A DNA stretch of 9,380 bases from the NCBI RefSeq assembly GCF_021647475.1, contig NZ_JAKIUR010000075.1, forward strand, positions 1 to 9,380. The letters are read 5' to 3'. The notes under the pieces are model-generated. The model saw only the letters and a program-made list of their open reading frames with translations, was not told the DNA's origin and did no database searches. This document shows, in pieces, positions 6,897 to 9,380 of this stretch (the stretch's first letter is position 1; each line of letters opens with the position of its first letter). This DNA is from Lutibacter sp. (GTDB lineage Bacteria > Bacteroidota > Bacteroidia > Flavobacteriales > Flavobacteriaceae). Made by a program: the position numbers and the translations under genes.

Positions 6897-6963
6897 CAAA
6901 TGTATTATATTGTTAACTATGGTGGTTAATTAATTTGGATAGCTTCTCATAAAAAAGTGGCAC

Positions 6964-6994
6964 AAAAAAAGCCTGTCAATTTTGACAGGCTTTT
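6964..6994 (-). terminator. Intrinsic terminator of the small cold-shock gene
   Basis: A perfect 9-bp stem GCCTGTCAA/TTGACAGGC (6971-6979 and 6982-6990) with a 2-base centre (in practice a tetraloop), preceded by AAAA and followed by seven T when read on the minus strand (6970-6964). It lies about 25 bases past the stop codon of the gene at 7018-7209. This is the strongest terminator in the window. Confidence 0.92.
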
Positions 6995-7017
6995 GTAAAA
7001 ATTAAAGCGTATATATG

Positions 7018-7209
7018 TTAAATTACTTTTACGTTTATTGCGTTTAATCCTTTTTTACCTTCTGCAAGATCAAATTCAACTTCATCGCCTTCACGAATTT
7101 CATCTATTAATCCAGAAATGTGTACAAAATGTTCTTTGTTTGAACCTTCTTCTGATATAAAACCAAAACCTTTAGTTTCGTTGAAGAATTTTACTGTTCC
7201 TTTACTCAT
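7018..7209 (-). CDS. CspA-type cold-shock protein
   Basis: A 63-residue single-domain cold-shock protein, a small cytoplasmic beta-barrel that binds single-stranded RNA and DNA and melts RNA secondary structure. The start is standard (MSKGTVKFFNETKGFGFI). RNP1 is KGFGFI (13-18), and RNP2 is HFVHIS (27-32) where many family members have the form FVHxS after DI. The end GLNAINVKVI matches the usual A.NV.V strand. The length is slightly below the typical 65-70. The gene is a single-gene unit, with a perfect -7 box about 38 bases upstream and a strong terminator. The leader is only about 30 bases, so it lacks the long cold-sensing leader of E. coli cspA. Its domain is close to that of the neighbouring gene, including HxSGLIDEI, which suggests duplication. 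Confidence 0.96.
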   Translation of the reverse strand: MSKGTVKFFNETKGFGFISEEGSNKEHFVHISGLIDEIREGDEVEFDLAEGKKGLNAINVKVI

Positions 7210-7246
7210 TTTAAAAAATTTAATTTAATAATTGTTTATTATTTTG

Positions 7247-7275
7247 CAAATATAGTTTAAATATTTGATTTTCAA
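7247..7275 (-). promoter_or_regulatory. Promoter of the small cold-shock gene
   Basis: The -7 box TATATTTG (7254-7247, minus strand) is a perfect match to TAnnTTTG. TTG (7275-7273) lies 18 bases upstream as a -33 element, just under the usual 19-21. Transcription should begin near 7241, giving a leader of about 30 bases. Confidence 0.7.
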
Positions 7276-7371
7276 TGTTTTTTTACAACTATATTTAAAT
7301 ATAATATTTTACATTACTAAATTCCATTAGAAAAAGATAAAACCTAAAAACATATTAAATACAATTAATAG

Positions 7372-7824
7372 TTATATTTTTTTTACACGTACTGCGTTCA
7401 TCCCTTTCATTCCCTTTTCTAATTCAAAGGAAACTTTATCATTTTCTGAAATTTCATCAATTAATCCACTTACGTGGCAAAAGAATTTTTCTTGAGTATC
7501 TGTATCTAAAATAAATCCAAATCCTTTTGAAGAATCGTAAAAAGATACTTTTCCTTTTCTTACTGGGTCAAATGGTTCATCACTATCTACTTTTTTAGGA
7601 ATTCCTATTTCAATGCTTTCAGCATCAATTTCAACTTTTAAGGATGGATCTGGTGGTGTATCTGTTAAATTTCCATTATGATCTACATAAGCAAATTGAA
7701 TTCCTACTCCTTTTTCTTTAGCTTCCGCTTTACGTGCTAATTTTTTCTTTTGTTTTTCTTCTCGCTTTTTTAAACGTTTTTTTTCCTTTTCAATTTTATT
7801 AAAAGTCTGTTGCGATTTTGCCAT
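7372..7824 (-). CDS. Cold-shock-domain protein with basic N-terminal extension
   Basis: A 150-residue protein in three parts. Residues 8-38 are a highly charged, lysine-rich and probably helical tail (IEKEKKRLKKREEKQKKK and on) suited to nucleic acid or ribosome contact. Residues 41-86 form a linker with AYVDHNGNLTDTPPDP, of a kind common in Bacteroidetes proteins of this type. Residues 89-150 are a complete cold-shock domain: KGKVSFYD, RNP1 KGFGFI (100-105), and RNP2 FFCHVS (114-119), where Cys116 replaces the usual valine. A role as RNA chaperone is inferred from the domain; the function of the basic extension is unknown. The start MAKSQQTFNK is the first ATG and fits the family. A long leader (about 140 bases) precedes it. 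It lies 162 bases upstream of the small cold-shock gene, which has its own promoter. Confidence 0.9.
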   Translation of the reverse strand: MAKSQQTFNKIEKEKKRLKKREEKQKKKLARKAEAKEKGVGIQFAYVDHNGNLTDTPPDPSLKVEIDAESIEIGIPKKVDSDEPFDPVRKGKVSFYDSSKGFGFILDTDTQEKFFCHVSGLIDEISENDKVSFELEKGMKGMNAVRVKKI

Positions 7825-7968
7825 TCAATTGTATTTAAATTTATTTTATGTTACGGTTTATAAGAAAAATTGAAAAGCTAAATTTGTATTTGAAAAAGCA
7901 TGTTGCAAATAAAAGTATTAGCTAAAGTGATTTTAATTATCGTTCAATATCATCTCTGTTAACTTGTG

Positions 7969-7976
7969 CAAAGATA
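7969..7976 (-). promoter_or_regulatory. -7 promoter box of the basic-tailed cold-shock gene
   Basis: TATCTTTG (7976-7969, minus strand) matches TAnnTTTG exactly, and no better box exists closer to the gene. The expected -33 position has no TTTG; it is occupied by the inverted repeat at 7986-8010. Transcription would start near 7963 and give a leader of about 140 bases, a length reminiscent of cold-responsive leaders. Confidence 0.5.
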
Positions 7977-7985
7977 ATATTTGTA

Positions 7986-8010
7986 TTGTAAATTTGGAAA
8001 AAATTTACAA
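7986..8010. promoter_or_regulatory. Perfect 10-bp inverted repeat upstream of cold-shock promoter
   Basis: TTGTAAATTT (7986-7995) and AAATTTACAA (8001-8010) are perfect complements around GGAAA. Relative to the predicted start near 7963 the repeat spans about -23 to -47, over the -33 region. It could be an operator for a dimeric regulator that substitutes for the missing -33 element. A DNA-level role fits better than an RNA hairpin because it lies upstream of the transcript start. Confidence 0.5.
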
Positions 8011-8056
8011 TCTTTTCTAAATTAAACTATTGAAAAGAAAATTATCATCAATATTA

Positions 8057-8127
8057 TTACAGTTTTATAAAATTTTCAAAGAAATTAATTGGCTTTTTTT
8101 TAAAGTTCTTGAAATAAAAAACTGTAA
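8057..8127. repeat. 10-bp inverted repeat enclosing 51 bases
   Basis: TTACAGTTTT (8057-8066) and AAAACTGTAA (8118-8127) are perfect complements. No target duplication is evident at the ends and the interior has no ORF. It could be a short degenerate element, or the arms of a structured RNA from the 3' end of the ATPase transcript. Confidence 0.35.
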
Positions 8128-8250
8128 ATAAAAGCACGTTCCTTTACAATATTATTGAATTCATTTGCTCTATAATATTCTGTTTTATCTTGTTACCAAA
8201 GTAAAATAGGATTTTTTTAGCTGAATTAAATAATCTATTACAAAAAAAAC

Positions 8251-9380
8251 CTAATTCCACTTCATTCTTTGTAGGCGAACAGCATTCAAAATTGCTAGCA
8301 ATGCTACCCCAACATCAGCAATTACTGCTTCCCATAAGGTAGCCATACCAAATGCTCCTAAAATTAGTACCAATATTTTCACTCCCAGTGCTAAAATAAT
8401 ATTTTGCCAAATAATATTGGTAGTTGAATTACTTATTTTTATTGCTGTGGCTATTCTTGAAGGTTGATCTGTTTGTATAACCACATCTGCTGTTTCTATG
8501 GCGGCATCACTACCTAAACCTCCCATTGCCATACCTACATCTGCAATTGTAATAACAGGGGCATCATTTATACCATCTCCAATAAAAGCAATGGTTCTAC
8601 CTTCTTTTTTAAGTTTTTCAACTTCATTTATTTTATCCTCAGGTAACAACCCTCCTATTGCTTTATCAATTCCTAATTGTTTTGCAATTTTATCTACCAC
8701 AAGTTGTTTATCTCCTGATAACATTACAACTTTAGATATCCTTTTAATACTATGCAAAGCTGCTATTGCATTTTTGGCATCCTCTTTTAATGTATCTGCA
8801 ATAGTAATATAACCAGCATATTTATCATTAATAGCTATAATTACAATAGTTTCAGTTATTTCTTTTAGTTTTTCGCTATAAACGATCTTAAATTTATCAA
8901 GCAATTTAGTATTTCCAGCTAAAATTTTGTAGTTATTAACTTCCCCTTTTAATCCGTGACCCAATATTTCTTCAACATTAGATGATTCAAATCTATTGTC
9001 TGTGATATTTGCATATTTTACAATAGCATCTGCAATTGGATGCGTAGAATTAGATTCCAAAGCTGCTGTTAAATTCACTAATAAATTTTTATCAAAATTT
9101 TCAGTAACTATCTTTTGAACTTCAAAAACACCTTTGGTTAAAGTGCCTGTTTTATCCATAACAACGGTATCAACTTTAGTTAATAATTCTAAAAAATTTG
9201 ACCCTTTAAATAAAATTCCATTATGAGATGCAGCTCCAATACCTCCAAAATAGCCTAACGGAATTGAAATTACCAAAGCACAAGGACAAGATATAACTAA
9301 GAAAATTAAAGCTCTTTGAAACCACATTTGAAATACGTAAGCATCACCAAGAAAAAAATATGGAATAATAACCAACGCAA
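8251..9380 (-). CDS. Heavy-metal P1B-type ATPase, C-terminal part (Zn/Cd/Pb class); cut by window edge
   Basis: ATP-driven exporter of divalent soft metals across the inner membrane. Only the last 375 or so residues are present; the frame is open to the window edge, so the N-terminal metal-binding domain and first helices lie outside. The apparent start at 9375 is an internal TTG. Counting that codon as 1: CPC metal site in CPCALVIS (30-37), phosphorylated D74 in DKTGT, SE/HP-type nucleotide motif at HP (112-113), GHGLKG (139-144), SGD (220-222), and hinge GDGINDAP (266-273). CPCALVIS, with K333 in the penultimate helix and D354 in ADVG of the last, matches the P1B-2 group (ZntA/CadA) and not copper ATPases. 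The end NAVRLQRMKWN is typical. The exact metal is inferred. No gene for an associated metal sensor is visible here. Confidence 0.95.
   Translation of the reverse strand, partial: ALVIIPYFFLGDAYVFQMWFQRALIFLVISCPCALVISIPLGYFGGIGAASHNGILFKGSNFLELLTKVDTVVMDKTGTLTKGVFEVQKIVTENFDKNLLVNLTAALESNSTHPIADAIVKYANITDNRFESSNVEEILGHGLKGEVNNYKILAGNTKLLDKFKIVYSEKLKEITETIVIIAINDKYAGYITIADTLKEDAKNAIAALHSIKRISKVVMLSGDKQLVVDKIAKQLGIDKAIGGLLPEDKINEVEKLKKEGRTIAFIGDGINDAPVITIADVGMAMGGLGSDAAIETADVVIQTDQPSRIATAIKISNSTTNIIWQNIILALGVKILVLILGAFGMATLWEAVIADVGVALLAILNAVRLQRMKWN

Larger units (their letters stand above)
6230..7017. other. Gene-poor region carrying repeat elements
   Basis: No recognisable gene lies between the TetR promoter and the cold-shock gene. 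The stretch holds the palindromic element copy B (6324-6423), a region open on both strands at 6462-6611, a 20-base motif at 6671-6690 shared with other intergenic regions, the MITE-like element (6716-6896), and the cold-shock gene terminator (6964-6994). It looks like a site that has gathered insertions between two independently transcribed units. Confidence 0.7.
7825..8250. other. AT-rich spacer: long cold-shock leader plus inverted repeats
   Basis: No coding region is visible. From left to right it holds the probable leader of the cold-shock gene (7825-7963), its promoter and overlapping inverted repeat (7969-8010), TCTTTTC/GAAAAGA (8011-8017, 8032-8038), TTACAGTTTT/AAAACTGTAA (8057-8066, 8118-8127), the direct repeat CAATATTATT (8049-8058, 8147-8156), and a copy of the TACCAAAG motif at 8194-8210. 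No convincing terminator for the upstream metal ATPase gene was found, only a T8 run right after its stop codon. Confidence 0.55.

Noticed and set aside
8242..8275. Terminator right after the metal ATPase stop
   Set aside because: A T8 run follows the stop, but the only pairing before it is a 4-bp CCTA/TAGG stem, too weak to call.
8498..8812. Plus-strand open frame of 104 codons inside the metal ATPase
   Set aside because: Antisense to the GDGINDAP hinge region of a clear P-type ATPase.
9373..9375. Apparent start codon of the metal ATPase
   Set aside because: The codon is TTG in the middle of a conserved membrane segment and the frame stays open to the window edge, so the gene is simply truncated by the window.
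1..9380. CRISPR array, tRNA, rRNA, or defence system
   Set aside because: No regularly spaced repeats, no cloverleaf or rRNA-like segments, and no defence-type protein domains were seen on either strand.

Overview
The window is very AT-rich (about 70% A+T by eye). Every convincing gene reads on the minus strand. Three perfect TAnnTTTG boxes, the -7 element of the Bacteroidetes sigma factor, lie upstream of genes, and Shine-Dalgarno sites are weak or absent. With the protein styles (short CspA-type protein, 150-residue basic-tailed cold-shock protein, alpha-carbonic anhydrase lipoprotein), this points to Bacteroidota, most likely a member of Flavobacteriia. The genus cannot be fixed from sequence alone.

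Layout from left to right. 1-649 holds no gene, only faint repeats and a candidate terminator. 650-4371 is a tight minus-strand run of three membrane proteins, in transcription order: a monovalent cation/proton antiporter (CPA family), a NhaA Na+/H+ antiporter, and an AI-2E (PerM/TqsA) family transporter. 4451-4599 is a palindromic interspersed element. 4638-6141 is a probable two-gene operon of a TetR-type regulator followed by a lipoprotein alpha-carbonic anhydrase, with a clear promoter at 6159-6191. 6230-7017 is gene-poor and carries a relative of the 4451-4599 element (6324-6423), a doubtful two-strand small ORF region, and a 181-bp MITE-like element with perfect 16-bp terminal inverted repeats and a perfect 8-bp target duplication. 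7018-7824 holds two cold-shock-domain genes, the first with a strong terminator and both with -7 boxes. 7825-8250 is AT-rich leader and spacer with inverted repeats. 8251 to the window end is the C-terminal half of a P1B-type (Zn/Cd/Pb class) metal-exporting ATPase, cut by the window edge.

Functional reading (inference): carbonic anhydrase outside the cytoplasm makes H+ and bicarbonate from CO2, and the neighbouring antiporters use external H+ to expel Na+ or K+, so 650-6141 may be a pH and sodium homeostasis neighbourhood with a local TetR regulator. No defence system, CRISPR array, RNA gene or complete transposase gene is visible. The most distinctive non-coding signals are the MITE with its target duplication, the two related palindromic elements, the inverted repeat at the promoter of the larger cold-shock gene, and a 20-bp motif recurring in three intergenic regions.
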